Part shown: piece after piece, positions 1 through 9,687 of the stretch | Position numbering within the stretch: the first letter of the stretch is position 1 | Layout of the letters: each line of letters begins with the position of its first letter | Notes under the pieces: model-generated | What the model was told of the DNA's origin: nothing | Databases searched by the model: none | The model's input: only the letters and a program-made list of their open reading frames with translations | Made by a program: the position numbers and the translations under genes | Assembly (NCBI RefSeq): GCF_017308985.1 | Contig: NZ_JADWPE010000003.1 | Coordinates: 682,001-746,000 of the forward strand | DNA from: Lysobacter changpingensis | GTDB taxonomy: Bacteria; Pseudomonadota; Gammaproteobacteria; Xanthomonadales; Xanthomonadaceae | Direction of reading: 5' to 3' | DNA: 64,000 bases

Positions 1-362
1 TACACGCGCTGCATCTGGTAACGACGGAACGGGAACGCGAGTTCGTGTTCGTGCTCGGCGACGAAACGCGCCAGCGGCACGGTCAGGTCGAAGCGCAGGG
101 CGAGTTCGGGGAGGCCCTCGCCGGCCCCGCCTTCGGACGACTTGCCCAGCGCGCCGGTGGACTGCACGAAATACACCTGGCGTTCGGTTTCGCCGCCGGA
201 TTTGGTCAGCAGCACCTCCGACAGCTCCATCACCGGCGTTTCCACCGGCAGGAAGCCGAAGCGTTCGAAATTTCGGCGGATCGCGTCCAGCATGCGCTGG
301 AAGGCGATCTGGTCAGGAGGCAGCAGCTCCATGACCCCGGGCGGGGTGCGCGGCTTGATCAA
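1..362 (-). CDS. hisS: histidine--tRNA ligase, N-terminal part (cut by window edge)
   Basis: Charges tRNA-His with histidine in the cytoplasm. Only the first 120 codons are inside the window. The reading shows the class II N-terminus: [14 protein letters not shown], then [13 protein letters not shown], the [13 protein letters not shown] stretch and motif 2 [12 protein letters not shown]. No ATG lies at the expected position. I chose TTG at 362 because a GGAG Shine-Dalgarno (372-369) sits 6 nt upstream and the protein then begins MIKPRTPPG, as I recall for xanthomonad HisS. The next possible start, the ATG at MELLP, would cut off conserved residues. Transcribed away from the tRNA-Pro gene. Identity is confident; the TTG start is fairly secure. 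Confidence 0.9.
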   Translation of the reverse strand, partial: MIKPRTPPGVMELLPPDQIAFQRMLDAIRRNFERFGFLPVETPVMELSEVLLTKSGGETERQVYFVQSTGALGKSSEGGAGEGLPELALRFDLTVPLARFVAEHEHELAFPFRRYQMQRV

Positions 363-508
363 GCGGGACTCCAGTGGATCGGGCGGGCGCGCCTGTGCGG
401 CGCGTCGCGAGGGGTGGAAACCGCCACAGTTTAGCGGTTGCGCCCGGTCTTCCCCCAGCGAGCCGGACGCGTGGATCGGGCCGACCTGAAGAAATTGCAT
501 CCGACCCC

Positions 509-538
509 TTGCCTCGCCCCCGTCGGACTGACTAGAAT
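509..538 (+). promoter_or_regulatory. promoter of tRNA-Pro
   Basis: A -35-like TTGCCT (509-514) and a -10 TAGAAT (533-538) are spaced 18 nt apart and end about 15 nt before the tRNA. The string CTAGAATTTGC recurs exactly in front of tRNA-Ala at 45488, which supports it as the core promoter. Confidence 0.6.
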
Positions 539-553
539 TTGCGGCTCAGCAGT

Positions 554-630
554 CGGGGTGTAGCTCAGCCTGGTAGAGCGCTACGTTCGGGACGTAGAAG
601 TCGCAGGTTCAAATCCTGTCTCCCCGACCA
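554..630 (+). tRNA. tRNA-Pro (anticodon CGG)
   Basis: A 77-nt cloverleaf with encoded CCA. The anticodon arm is CTACG-TTCGGGA-CGTAG, giving CGG. The D-arm has AGCTCAGCCTGGTAGAGC and the T-arm GCAGG-TTCAAAT-CCTGT. The acceptor stem begins with C1-G72, the bacterial tRNA-Pro identity pair; it has one apparent U-U mismatch at the sixth pair. Reads the CCG codon, which is common in this GC-rich genome. Confidence 0.95.
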
Positions 631-662
631 ACTCCGCAGCGATGCGGTTGCTGACCCAGAAA

Positions 663-686
663 ACGCCGGCCGATGCCGGCGTTTTT
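663..686 (+). terminator. intrinsic terminator after tRNA-Pro
   Basis: Stem ACGCCGGC / GCCGGCGT (8 bp) with a CGAT loop, followed by TTTTC. It ends the tRNA transcript 32 nt downstream of the CCA end. Confidence 0.85.
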
Positions 687-786
687 CGTTTGGGGCGTCG
701 GCCGCCCCGGCTTCGTCCCGATCCACGCATGCGCGCATCGACGCGCGCTGCGGCATCATGCGGCGCAGTTCCCCGTCCGACCGCCC

Positions 787-1635
787 ATGCCCCTTTCCAT
801 CGAGTCCTTCGAACAGCACGGCCGCCCCTGCGTGCGCCTGCGCCATTCCGCCGGCGCGAGCGTCGCCATCAGCCTGCACGGCGCGCACGTGCTGTCGTGG
901 ATGCCGGCGCCCGGTCGCGAGCGCCTGTACCTGAGCCCGAACGCCAGCCACGCGCCCGGCAGTGCGATCCGCGGCGGGATTCCCGTGGTCTTCCCGCAGT
1001 TCGCCGGGCGTGGCCCGCTGGTGAAGCACGGCTTCGCGCGGCTGCTGGAATGGCGCTTCGCCGGCCTGCAGGACGCGACCCCGTTCGGCGAGGCGGCGGT
1101 GTTCGAACTGGACGACAGCGAACACACCCGTGCGCTGTGGCCGTTCCGCTTCGGTGCACGGCTGCACGTGACGCTGTCGCCGGGCGCGCTCGACGTGGGC
1201 CTGGAAGTGCTCAATCGCGACGAGACGCCGTTCGCCTTCACCGCCGCGCTGCACACCTACCTGCGCGTGGGGCGCCTCGCGGCGGTCGAGCTCGACGGCC
1301 TGCAATCCACGCCGTACGAGGACAGCGCACGCAAGGGCGCGGCGATGCCGGCGTCCGGCGCGCCGGTGCGTTTCGAAGGCGAACTGGACCGGATCTATGC
1401 AGGCGCGCCGAGCGCGCTGCGGCTGCGCGAAGGCGACTCGACACTGCACATCGACGCCGAAGGTTTCCGCGACGCGGTCGTGTGGAATCCCGGCGCGACG
1501 CTGGCGGCGTCGATGGGCGACCTCGGCGCCGGCGAGCACCTGCGCTTCGTCTGCGTGGAAGCGGCGGCTGTCGTGGAGCCGGTCCCGCTCGCGCCAGGGG
1601 AGCGGTGGCTGGGCGTGCAGCGATTGCGGGAGTGA
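787..1635 (+). CDS. D-hexose-6-phosphate mutarotase (aldose 1-epimerase family)
   Basis: Predicted to interconvert alpha and beta anomers of glucose-6-phosphate or related sugar phosphates in the cytoplasm (YeaD-like). The 282-aa protein shows family landmarks: SLHGAHVLSW near the N-terminus, AIRGGIPVVFPQF, the catalytic-His stretch VKHGFARLLEW, TAALHTYLRV and VVWNPG near the C-terminus. The ATG at 787 starts MPLSIESFEQHG, where family members begin; the open frame extends upstream to 673 but that part overlaps the tRNA terminator. Convergent with proA. Substrate is inferred from the family. Confidence 0.85.
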   Translation: MPLSIESFEQHGRPCVRLRHSAGASVAISLHGAHVLSWMPAPGRERLYLSPNASHAPGSAIRGGIPVVFPQFAGRGPLVKHGFARLLEWRFAGLQDATPFGEAAVFELDDSEHTRALWPFRFGARLHVTLSPGALDVGLEVLNRDETPFAFTAALHTYLRVGRLAAVELDGLQSTPYEDSARKGAAMPASGAPVRFEGELDRIYAGAPSALRLREGDSTLHIDAEGFRDAVVWNPGATLAASMGDLGAGEHLRFVCVEAAAVVEPVPLAPGERWLGVQRLRE

Positions 1636-1713
1636 ATGCCGGCGGCTCTTGCTTCTCCCTGCGGACCAGGTGCCCGGAGGGCGGATGAGGGATGACCCCG
1701 AAGAGAGAGCGCC

Positions 1714-2982
1714 TCAAGCATCCCGCGACTCCTCATGCCGCACCTGCCCTTCCCCGCGCACCACGAAGCGCTCGACCGTCAGCGACTCCGCGCCCATCGG
1801 CCCGTACGCATGCAGGCGCGTGGTCGAGATGCCGATCTCCGCGCCGAGCCCCAGCTGCCCGCCGTCGTTGAATCGCGACGACGCATTCACCATCACCGCC
1901 GAACTGCGCGTACCGCGCACGAAAGCCTCGGCCGCGGCCTCATCCCGCGTCGCGATCACCTCGGTGTGGTCCGAGCCGAACCGTGCGATGTGCGACAGCG
2001 CCGCGTCGAGGTCGTCCACCACCCGCACCGCGATCACCAGATCGAGGTATTCGGCCGCGTAATCCCCCTCGTCCGCCTCGCGCACCTGCGGCAGGATCGC
2101 GCGCGTGCGTTCGCAGCCACGCACTTCGACGCCACGCGCAGCCAGGCGCGCCAGCGCGGACGGCAGGAAATCCGCCGCGACATCGCGATGCACCAGCAGT
2201 GTTTCCAGCGCATTGCACACGCCCGGCCGCGACGCCTTGCCGTCGACGAGCAGGTCCAGCGCGAGCGCCAGGTCCGCCGCGCGATCGACGTAGAGATGGC
2301 ACACGCCCTTGTAGTGCTTGATGACCGGCACGCGCGCATGCTCGGCCACGAAGCGGATCAGGCTTTCGCCGCCGCGCGGGATCGCCAGGTCGATCAGGTC
2401 CGACAGTTGCAGCAGCTCCAGCACGTGCTCGCGCGCGGGATCGCTGACCAGCGACACCGCCGCTTCCGGCAATCCTTCCGCGCGCAGCGCCGCGTGCAGG
2501 CAGGCGGCGATGGCGGCGTTGCTCGCGCGCGCTTCCGAGCCGCCACGCAACAGCACCGCGTTGCCGGCCTTCAGGCATAGCGCGGCGGCATCGGCGGTCA
2601 CGTTCGGGCGCGCCTCGTAGATCATCGCGATCAGGCCCAGCGGAATGCGCTGGCGCTCGACGATCACGCCGTTCGGACGCACCTCGCGCCGCACGATGCC
2701 TGCAAGCGGATCGGCCTGCACGGCGACCTCGCGCAGGCCCTGCGCGATCGCGTCGATGCGCGCGTCGTCGAGCTTCAGGCGATCGAGCACCGCGTCGTTC
2801 AGGCCGCTGGCGCGACCGCGCTCCATGTCTTCGGCGTTCGCGGCAAGCACCTCCGCGCGACGCTGCGAAAGCACGTCGGCCATGCGTTCGATCAGGCGCT
2901 GGCGCGCGGCGCCATCCAGGCGCGCGATCCGCATCGCCGCTTCGCGCGCGCGCTCGGCGAGATGACGCACGTAACCGCTCAT
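1714..2982 (-). CDS. proA: glutamate-5-semialdehyde dehydrogenase (gamma-glutamyl phosphate reductase)
   Basis: Second step of proline synthesis: NADPH reduction of gamma-glutamyl phosphate to glutamate semialdehyde. 422 aa, normal length. Visible landmarks are [16 protein letters not shown], the cofactor region [14 protein letters not shown] and the catalytic Cys in [11 protein letters not shown]. The ATG at 2982 has a strong AGGAGG 7 nt upstream and overlaps the proB stop by 4 nt (ATGA), so the two are translationally coupled. Last gene of the minus-strand Arg/Pro gene run. Confidence 0.97.
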   Translation of the reverse strand: MSGYVRHLAERAREAAMRIARLDGAARQRLIERMADVLSQRRAEVLAANAEDMERGRASGLNDAVLDRLKLDDARIDAIAQGLREVAVQADPLAGIVRREVRPNGVIVERQRIPLGLIAMIYEARPNVTADAAALCLKAGNAVLLRGGSEARASNAAIAACLHAALRAEGLPEAAVSLVSDPAREHVLELLQLSDLIDLAIPRGGESLIRFVAEHARVPVIKHYKGVCHLYVDRAADLALALDLLVDGKASRPGVCNALETLLVHRDVAADFLPSALARLAARGVEVRGCERTRAILPQVREADEGDYAAEYLDLVIAVRVVDDLDAALSHIARFGSDHTEVIATRDEAAAEAFVRGTRSSAVMVNASSRFNDGGQLGLGAEIGISTTRLHAYGPMGAESLTVERFVVRGEGQVRHEESRDA

Positions 2983-4121
2983 GGCGTGGCCTCCTTGTGG
3001 GCACTCGAATCGAGCAGCACCAGATCGTCGCGATGCACCACCGATTCGCCGTAGCGGAAACCGAGGATGGTTTCGATCTCGTTGCTGTGCCGGCGCGCGA
3101 TGCGCCGGATCTCGCCCGCGCTGTACTGCGCGATGCCGCGTGCGAACGCGTCGCCCCGCCCGCTCGCGACTTCCACCACGTCGCCGCGACGGAACTCGCC
3201 CTCGGCCGAAAGCACGCCGCCGGGCAGCAGCGACGCGCCCTGGCGATGCAGCGCCGCGACTGCACCCGCATCGACGAACAGGCGACCGGAAGACGGCGCA
3301 TGCCGCAGCCATTGCTTCCGCGCGCGCAGGCGGTCACCCTGCGCGAGCACCAGCGTGCCGTGCAGGCGATCGTCGTGAAGCGCACGCACCACGTCCCCAT
3401 CGCGACCGCAGAACAGCGCGGTCGCGATACCCGCCGCGCCGGCCTTCGCGGCGGCATCGAGCTTGGTGCGCATGCCGCCGGTGCCGAGCGCGCCGGCGCC
3501 ACCGCTCGCGGCCTGCAACAGTTCCGGCGTGATCGCCTCAACGCGCGCGATCGGCCGCGCCGACGGATCGGCCGGATGCGCGCTGTAGAGCCCACCGATG
3601 TCGGTGGCGATCAGCAGCAGGTCCGCATCGACCAGCGATGCGACCGCGGCGGCGAGGTTGTCGTTGTCGCCGAGCTTGAGTTCGTCCACCGCCACCGCAT
3701 CGTTCTCGTTGATGACCGGCAGCGCGCCCAGGCGCAACAGTTCGCGCAGGGTGGCGCGCGCGTTGAGATAGCGGCGGCGGTTGCGCAGGTCGTCATGCGT
3801 GAGCAGCACCTGCGCGACCGGGCGATCGATCAATCGCTGCCAGAACGTCACCAGCGACGCCTGCCCGAGCGACGCAAGCGCCTGTCGCAATACGAGCCCG
3901 TCGCCGCCCGCAGCGACGCGATGCCGCCCCGCCGCGACCGCGCCCGACGACACAAGGACGACATCGCGCTGCCGCGTTCGTGCGTGTTCGATGAAGCGCG
4001 CCAGTGCGCCGGCATGACGCGGATCGAGCCCGCCTTCGCCCGACAGCAGGCTGCTGCCCACCTTGAGCACGGCGCGCCGCCAGTCCGGCAGCGGTTGCGC
4101 GGGGAAATCGGTGGCGTTCAT
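2979..4121 (-). CDS. proB: glutamate 5-kinase
   Basis: First committed step of proline synthesis: ATP-dependent phosphorylation of glutamate; normally feedback-inhibited by proline. 380 aa. The amino acid kinase domain shows [41 protein letters not shown] and [12 protein letters not shown]. The C-terminal ~100 residues fit a PUA domain, giving the two-domain layout seen in E. coli. 18 nt separate it from the serine hydrolase gene upstream; it overlaps proA by 4 nt. Confidence 0.97.
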   Translation of the reverse strand: MNATDFPAQPLPDWRRAVLKVGSSLLSGEGGLDPRHAGALARFIEHARTRQRDVVLVSSGAVAAGRHRVAAGGDGLVLRQALASLGQASLVTFWQRLIDRPVAQVLLTHDDLRNRRRYLNARATLRELLRLGALPVINENDAVAVDELKLGDNDNLAAAVASLVDADLLLIATDIGGLYSAHPADPSARPIARVEAITPELLQAASGGAGALGTGGMRTKLDAAAKAGAAGIATALFCGRDGDVVRALHDDRLHGTLVLAQGDRLRARKQWLRHAPSSGRLFVDAGAVAALHRQGASLLPGGVLSAEGEFRRGDVVEVASGRGDAFARGIAQYSAGEIRRIARRHSNEIETILGFRYGESVVHRDDLVLLDSSAHKEATP

Positions 4122-4139
4122 CGCAAGGTTCTCCGCGCG

Positions 4140-5276
4140 CTATCGCGTGCCGTATTCCCAGTCGAACGGCACGCCGGTTTCGCCCAGCACGAAACGCACC
4201 AGTTGCGGGAAGCCCGCTTCACTGCGCACGTCGTTCGACAGGATGACCACGCAGCGTTCGTGCTGTTCGACGCAGACCCAGGTATTGCCGGTCGTTTCGT
4301 TGTGCCCGCCCTTGAAGAAACCCCGGCCTTGCGGGCCGTCGAACACCACCACGCCGAGGCCGGCCGCAAGATCCTTGCGGCGCTGTTCGACCGGAAGCTC
4401 CGGCTGCAGCGTCGGGAACTGCGACTTCGTGGTGATCGCCAACTGCGGCTTCACGATCTCCGCGCGGCTCTCGCGCGTGAGCCCGTCGCCACGCACGAAG
4501 GCGGCGGCGAACTCCGCGAAATCGGCGATGGTGGTGTCCATCGAACCGGCCGCGCGCACCTTCGATCGCTCGTCGTGCGGCTCGATCCTGCCGTTCTCGT
4601 CCCAGCCATCGGCGAGGTTGCCGGCGAAGTCGTCGCGCCAGATCAGGCTTGTTCGCGACATGCCGAACTCCTTGAAGACACGCGCCGTTTCCGCGCCGAC
4701 GTCGATGCCCTTTCCGGTTTCCAGCGCGAACTGCAGCGTGTTCAGGCCATCGCCCGAGTACGCGTAGCGCGCGCCGGGGTCGAAGTGGAAATGCAGCTTC
4801 TCGTCGGGTTCCAGGAATCCGAAGTTCGCGAACCCCGTCGAATGCGTCAGCACGATGCGTGGCGTGAGCTTGCGCCAGCGCGGGTCCAGCGCGGTCCAGT
4901 CGGCATAGCGGTTCGTGATGTCGGCCGATGCATACGATGGCAACGGCTTCGGCAGCAGGTCCGCGAGCGGAGTGTCGAGCGTGAAACGCCCCGCATCGAC
5001 CTGCCGCATCACGGTGTATGCGAACACCGCCTTGGTCAGCGACGCGCCGTACATGATCGTGTCGGTCTGCAGCGGATCGCCCGCCGCGTTGCGAACGCCG
5101 TGCGCGGCGACGTGGACCGGCTTGCCGCCGTCGATGATCGCGATCGCCAGCCCCTTCGCGCCGGTGTCGCGCATCACGCGCGCGACTTCGGCCTCGATGG
5201 CGGCGGGTGCGGGAATCGCGTGCGCCGCCGCCAGGGCGGGCGCGACCGCGAGCATTGCGATGAACCAACGGCGCAT
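4140..5276 (-). CDS. exported serine hydrolase (beta-lactamase/D-aminopeptidase family)
   Basis: A 378-aa member of the class C beta-lactamase-like family (Pfam Beta-lactamase type). MRRWFIAMLAVAPALAAAHA is a signal peptide. The nucleophile motif SxxK is S79-L-T-K82. The YxN element appears as YSG in RYAYSGDGLN, and the third motif as HNETTG, so it is not a typical lactamase; esterase or peptidase activity is more likely. ATG at 5276 follows GGGGAG with good spacing. It sits between argH and proB on the same strand. Why a periplasmic hydrolase lies inside an amino-acid biosynthesis run is unclear. Confidence 0.85.
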   Translation of the reverse strand: MRRWFIAMLAVAPALAAAHAIPAPAAIEAEVARVMRDTGAKGLAIAIIDGGKPVHVAAHGVRNAAGDPLQTDTIMYGASLTKAVFAYTVMRQVDAGRFTLDTPLADLLPKPLPSYASADITNRYADWTALDPRWRKLTPRIVLTHSTGFANFGFLEPDEKLHFHFDPGARYAYSGDGLNTLQFALETGKGIDVGAETARVFKEFGMSRTSLIWRDDFAGNLADGWDENGRIEPHDERSKVRAAGSMDTTIADFAEFAAAFVRGDGLTRESRAEIVKPQLAITTKSQFPTLQPELPVEQRRKDLAAGLGVVVFDGPQGRGFFKGGHNETTGNTWVCVEQHERCVVILSNDVRSEAGFPQLVRFVLGETGVPFDWEYGTR

Positions 5277-5344
5277 GTGGAGCTCCCCTTCATCATGGTC
5301 GAACCGTGTGATGCGGAACTGCGACTGCAACTGCCCTGGTGCTG

Positions 5345-6628
5345 CTAACCGCCGAGACGTTCCTTCAATGCATCCAGGCGAAGGTCGGCGGATGCGCCCG
5401 GCGACACGCGCGCGCGCAGGCTCGTATCCGGATCGCCCCCGGCCCAGCGTGCGGGATCGGCCGCGAGCCGGTACGCCTCGCGGAACGGCAGGCCCTGGCG
5501 CGCCATGTCGACCGCGAGATCCGTCGCGTACATCGACGGGTCCAGCGCTTCGCGCATGCGGTCGGTCTTCCATTCGAGGTTGCGCAGCAGGTCCGGCAGC
5601 AACTCCAGCGCATCCAGTCCACGACCGAACGCGTGGAAGATCGCGCCCTTCGAGAACTGCAGGTCGCGGTGATAGCCCGACGGCAACGAGAGCAGTTGTT
5701 CGATCTCGGTGCGCGCAGCGGCGGCGGCGGAATAGCTGGCGCGCATCAGTTCGATCACATCGGGATTGCGCTTGTTCGGCATGATCGAACTGCCGGTCGT
5801 GTACTGCGACGGCAGCGCGACGAAGCCGAACTCGGCGCTGGTGAACAGGCTCAGGTCCCAGGCGAGACGACGCAGGTCGAGCAGCGCCGACGTCAACGCT
5901 TCGATCGCCGCCATCTCGAACTTGCCACGCGACAGCTGCGCGTACGCGGCCGATACCTGCATTCGTCCGAAGCCCAGCGCCTGCGTGGTGTGGTCGCGCG
6001 CGAGCGGCAGGTTCACGCCGTAGCCGGCAGCACTGCCGAGCGGATTCGCGTCGACCCACGCCAGCGTGTCGGCGGCGCGCTGCGCGTCGTCGATGAAGCC
6101 TTCCGCCCACGCGGCCCACCACATGCCGAGCGACGACACGACGGCACGTTGCAGATGCGTGTAGCCCGGCAGCGGCACGGCCTGTTCGGCCTCCGCGCGA
6201 GCGAGTGCGACCTGCGCGCTTTCGCGACATGTGGCGACGAGGCGCGTCAGGCGATCCTTCAGCCACAGGCGCGTCGCGACGAGGATCTGGTCGTTGCGGC
6301 TGCGGCCGGTGTGGATCTTCTTGCCCGCATCGCCGAGGCGTTCGACCAGTCGGGCTTCGATCGCCGAATGCCCGTCCTCGTACTGCTCGTCGAGCACGAA
6401 ACGCCGCGCCTTGAAGTCATCGGCAAGGGTCGACAGTTCGCGTTCCAGCCCGGCGAGCTCGGCGGCGGTGAGAATGCCGATCTGCTGCAATCCCTGCGCG
6501 TGCGCGCGGCTGGCTTCGATGTCGAACACGAAGAACTCGCGATCCAGGATCACGTCCTCGCCGGCGAGGAATTTCTGGATGCGCGCGTCGACCTTGACGC
6601 CGGGTTTCTGCCACAACAGTTCGGACAT
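5345..6628 (-). CDS. argH: argininosuccinate lyase
   Basis: Last step of arginine synthesis: argininosuccinate to arginine and fumarate. 427 aa. The fumarase/aspartase signature is [12 protein letters not shown]; other landmarks are [11 protein letters not shown] and PGYTHLQRA with the catalytic His. I took ATG 6628 ([10 protein letters not shown]) because AAGG lies 8 nt upstream; an in-frame GTG three codons earlier lacks proper spacing. Part of the minus-strand arginine cluster, 42 nt after argC. Confidence 0.96.
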   Translation of the reverse strand: MSELLWQKPGVKVDARIQKFLAGEDVILDREFFVFDIEASRAHAQGLQQIGILTAAELAGLERELSTLADDFKARRFVLDEQYEDGHSAIEARLVERLGDAGKKIHTGRSRNDQILVATRLWLKDRLTRLVATCRESAQVALARAEAEQAVPLPGYTHLQRAVVSSLGMWWAAWAEGFIDDAQRAADTLAWVDANPLGSAAGYGVNLPLARDHTTQALGFGRMQVSAAYAQLSRGKFEMAAIEALTSALLDLRRLAWDLSLFTSAEFGFVALPSQYTTGSSIMPNKRNPDVIELMRASYSAAAAARTEIEQLLSLPSGYHRDLQFSKGAIFHAFGRGLDALELLPDLLRNLEWKTDRMREALDPSMYATDLAVDMARQGLPFREAYRLAADPARWAGGDPDTSLRARVSPGASADLRLDALKERLGG

Positions 6629-6670
6629 GGGGGTCACCTTCCAGCGATCTTGGCGCGGTCTCGTAGCGCT

Positions 6671-7639
6671 TTATCGTGCAATGCCCAGCTTCTCGTCGAA
6701 GCCGAACGCGAGATTGAGATTCTGCAGCGCCTGCGTCGCCGCACCCTTCAGCAGGTTGTCCTCCGTCGCGACCACGACCAGGCGACGACCATCCGGCGAA
6801 AGCGTGAAACCGCCGAGTTCGACGTGATGTTTGCCGGCGATGCGGCTCACCCACGGCGCCTCGTCGAGCACGTCCACCAGCGCCTCGCCCGCGTAGCGTT
6901 CGCGATAACGCGCGACGACGGCCTCGCGATCGAACGAGGTCGAAAGCGGCAGGTTCGCCGTGATCGTCAAGCCACGGAAGTGCGGCGCGACGTGCGGCAG
7001 GAACTGCACTTCGTGGCCGAGCTGGCGCGTGACCTCGCGCTCGTGCACGTGGTTGGTCAGCGCGTACGGCATCAGGTTGTCGCGCAGCTTTTCCGGATCG
7101 TTCCTGTCCGACGGCGACGTTCCCGCGCCGGAATAGCCCGACACACCAAAGCACTGCACCGGCCCTCCCAGCGCATCGAGCATGGGCGCGACCGCCAGCT
7201 GCATCGCGGTCGCATAACAGCCGGGATTGCTGATGCGGCGCTGTCCGGCGTACTTCGCGCGCGTGAGTTCGGGCAGGCCGTAGTACCACGTATCGTCGAA
7301 ACGGTAATCGGCGGACAGATCGACGATCACCGGATCCACGCCCGCCGCATCGAAGGCCGCCACGCATGCGGCGGCCTTGCCGTTCGGAAGGGCGAGCACG
7401 ACCGCGTCGGCGCCAAGCGCCGGCAACTCATCGTTCGCCGGCGCGACGTAGCGCAGCCCGGAATCGATGCCCGCGACGCCTTCGAAGTGGTCGGCGACCC
7501 GCTGGCCGACGAGCTCGCGCGACGAGACGAACGCGAGTTCGAAGTCCGGATGGCCGGCGATCAGCCGGATGAGTTCGGCGCCGACGTAACCACGCGCGCC
7601 GACGATGCCCACGGACCTGCTCTTGACGGACCTGCTCAT
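6671..7639 (-). CDS. argC: N-acetyl-gamma-glutamyl-phosphate reductase
   Basis: Third step of arginine synthesis: NADPH reduction of N-acetylglutamyl phosphate to the semialdehyde. 322 aa. The N-terminal Rossmann motif is [17 protein letters not shown]; the catalytic Cys is in [11 protein letters not shown] and the catalytic His region is [10 protein letters not shown]. The ATG at 7639 overlaps the stop of the GNAT gene upstream by 4 nt, indicating coupled translation. The GNAT frame continues through the region before it, so an earlier start is unlikely. Confidence 0.95.
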   Translation of the reverse strand: MSRSVKSRSVGIVGARGYVGAELIRLIAGHPDFELAFVSSRELVGQRVADHFEGVAGIDSGLRYVAPANDELPALGADAVVLALPNGKAAACVAAFDAAGVDPVIVDLSADYRFDDTWYYGLPELTRAKYAGQRRISNPGCYATAMQLAVAPMLDALGGPVQCFGVSGYSGAGTSPSDRNDPEKLRDNLMPYALTNHVHEREVTRQLGHEVQFLPHVAPHFRGLTITANLPLSTSFDREAVVARYRERYAGEALVDVLDEAPWVSRIAGKHHVELGGFTLSPDGRRLVVVATEDNLLKGAATQALQNLNLAFGFDEKLGIAR

Positions 7640-8259
7640 GTCCGGTCGCTCCCTTGCTCGTGTCGTTCCAGGCGATGGAGCAGGTTGCGCTTCACCGCTG
7701 GCCATTCGGATTGGATGATCGAGAACGCGACGGTGTCGCGCACGCTGCCGTCGGCATGGCGACGATGGCTGCGCAGCACGCCGTCCTGCTTCGCCCCGAG
7801 CCGCGCGATCGCCGTGCGCGAGGCGTGATTGAACCAGCTGGTTTCGAAACCCACGCACATGCAGCCCATCGATTCGAACGCATGCGTGAGCAGCAGCAGC
7901 TTGGCCTGCGTGTTCAGGCCCGTGCGCTGCACGCGCGACGCGTACCAGGTGTAGCCGATCTGGACGCGCGGCACGGCCGGATCGAGATCGTAGAAACGCG
8001 TGCAACCCACGAGCTCGCCATTCGCGTCATGCACCGCGAACGCGAGCGCCTTGCCCTGCGACTGCATCTCCAGCGCGGCGGCGATATGGCTTTCGATGTC
8101 CTTCGGCTCGGGCACGTTGGTGTACCACAGGCGCGAGAGTTCGCCGTCGCCCAGCGCGATGCGCAGCCCGGCGGCATGCGCCGGACGCAGCGGTTCGAGC
8201 GCGACATGCTCGCCGCGAAGGCTGGGGACACGGGTCCAGTGATCGACTTGCGCGCTCAT
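7636..8259 (-). CDS. GNAT family N-acetyltransferase inside the arginine cluster
   Basis: A 207-aa RimJ/RimL-type GNAT domain: [19 protein letters not shown] at the N-terminus, [20 protein letters not shown] at the acetyl-CoA-binding loop and [19 protein letters not shown] near the end. The substrate cannot be read from sequence. It lies between argB/A and argC (10-nt gap and 4-nt overlap), so it is co-transcribed with arginine genes. A role in acetylation of an arginine-pathway intermediate is possible, but the fused ArgB/A protein already carries an acetyltransferase domain. Confidence 0.85.
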   Translation of the reverse strand: MSAQVDHWTRVPSLRGEHVALEPLRPAHAAGLRIALGDGELSRLWYTNVPEPKDIESHIAAALEMQSQGKALAFAVHDANGELVGCTRFYDLDPAVPRVQIGYTWYASRVQRTGLNTQAKLLLLTHAFESMGCMCVGFETSWFNHASRTAIARLGAKQDGVLRSHRRHADGSVRDTVAFSIIQSEWPAVKRNLLHRLERHEQGSDRT

Positions 8260-8269
8260 TCGTTTCCCC

Positions 8270-9592
8270 TCAGTCCTTCAGCGTGGCGGTCCGTCCCGCG
8301 CAGTGCGCCACGCAGCGGGCGATCTCGTCGAACGTGTCCATGCCGTACCAGAACACCTTCCACTTCTCCTGCTTCAGGCAGCCGTCGGATTCGGCGTAAT
8401 AGAACGGATTCACCGGATTTCCGTGGCGCGAACGCCAGAACAGGCGCGGATTCTGCTCGCGCATCACCAGCCACACCGCGCGGCCGAGGCCCTCGCCCTG
8501 CGCTTCGTCGAGCACGGCGAACTTGTCGAGGTAGATGCCGGCTTCCTCGCTCGTCAGGATCACCGCCGCGCGATAGTTTTCGCTGACGTACGCGCGATGC
8601 AGCCTGGTGCGCTCGAAGTAGTCCGGCAGCAGGCGGCGACCGAACGCCGATTCGATGAGCCCGCGCAGGCGTTCCAGGTCGAGCTCGTTCCACTGCGACA
8701 CCTGCAGCACGCGCTCGCCGCGACGCACCAGCGTGCCCGAGCCCTTGTGGGTGAACAGCTCCTTGGCCAGCTCGCTTGGCTTGGTGATCGACACCGAAGA
8801 GGTCAGCGGCAGCTTGTCGAGCAGATCCTTGATCTGCTCGATCTTCACGCGCATGCCGCCGTTGATCCACGGCTGCGACATCAGGTGGTCGTACTCGGTG
8901 GACAGGTTGATCGAGTCGATGACCTTGCCGTTGTCGTCGAGCAGGCCGCCGGTGCCGGTGAGGAAGACGATCTTGTACGGCTGCAGCTTCTGCACGAGTT
9001 CGTTCGCGGCGAAGTCGGCATTGACGTTGAGGATCTGGCCGGACGCGGTTTCGCCGAGGCTCGCGATCACCGGAATGGAACCGGCGCGCAGGCTCGCCTC
9101 GATCGGCGCGAGGTTCACGCGCTTCACTTCGCCGACCAGGCCGTAGGTGTCGCGGTCGAGGTAGTCGGATTCGAACACGCCCGAGACGATCGACGTCGCG
9201 CGCGCGTCGAACGCCTGCAGCGCTTCCACCAGCTTGAGGTTCTGCGACTGGAACACGCGACGCACGATGGCGAGCGCTTCGGGCGAGGTGACGCGCAGGC
9301 CGTTCACCGTCTGCTTGGCGATGCCGGCAGCGGAAAGCTCCTCGTCCAGTTGCGGGCCGGCGCCGTGGATCACGATCGGCGTGAGCCCCACGTCCTGCAG
9401 GAACGCGAGCGAGGACGTCAGCGCTTCCAGATCGTCGCGCAGCACCGCGCCGCCGACCTTCACCACGGCGAAGCGCTTGGCGTCCAGTTGCGAGAAGCGC
9501 TTGAGGTACTGCGAGATCTCCTTCGCGCTGGCCATGCTCGAAAGCAGGCGCACGATGGTCTGTCTCGTCTGGATGTCACGGGTGTCGTTCAC
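8270..9592 (-). CDS. argB: bifunctional N-acetylglutamate kinase / N-acetylglutamate synthase
   Basis: First two steps of arginine synthesis in one 440-aa protein. Residues ~35-280 are an amino acid kinase domain ([53 protein letters not shown]). Residues ~290-435 are an acetyltransferase domain ([34 protein letters not shown]). This fusion is the NAGS/K type described from Xanthomonas. The start is GTG at 9592 with a GGAA 8 nt upstream. Arginine feedback on such enzymes is known for the family, not visible here. Confidence 0.95.
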   Translation of the reverse strand: MNDTRDIQTRQTIVRLLSSMASAKEISQYLKRFSQLDAKRFAVVKVGGAVLRDDLEALTSSLAFLQDVGLTPIVIHGAGPQLDEELSAAGIAKQTVNGLRVTSPEALAIVRRVFQSQNLKLVEALQAFDARATSIVSGVFESDYLDRDTYGLVGEVKRVNLAPIEASLRAGSIPVIASLGETASGQILNVNADFAANELVQKLQPYKIVFLTGTGGLLDDNGKVIDSINLSTEYDHLMSQPWINGGMRVKIEQIKDLLDKLPLTSSVSITKPSELAKELFTHKGSGTLVRRGERVLQVSQWNELDLERLRGLIESAFGRRLLPDYFERTRLHRAYVSENYRAAVILTSEEAGIYLDKFAVLDEAQGEGLGRAVWLVMREQNPRLFWRSRHGNPVNPFYYAESDGCLKQEKWKVFWYGMDTFDEIARCVAHCAGRTATLKD

Positions 9593-9613
9593 GTATTGCG
9601 TTCCGTTGGTCTC

Positions 9614-9687
9614 TGTAGCCCGGGTAAGCGCGGCGCACCCGGGTATGCATCGATCCCGGGTGCGGCCTGCGGCCTACCCGGGCTACA
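9614..9687. repeat. REP-like palindrome between argE' and argB
   Basis: Two inverted copies of a TGTAGCCCGGGTA...CACCCGGG unit; the outer arms TGTAGCCCGGGTA and TACCCGGGCTACA match exactly. It fills the gap up to the argE' stop at 9688. Related units occur at 37406 and 47327. Confidence 0.85.

Noticed and set aside
2997-5348. 783-aa plus-strand open frame
   Set aside because: Antisense to proB, proA and the hydrolase; Arg/His/Gln-rich composition typical of reversed GC-rich coding sequence, no domain.
5339-7828. 829-aa plus-strand open frame
   Set aside because: Antisense shadow of argH and argC.
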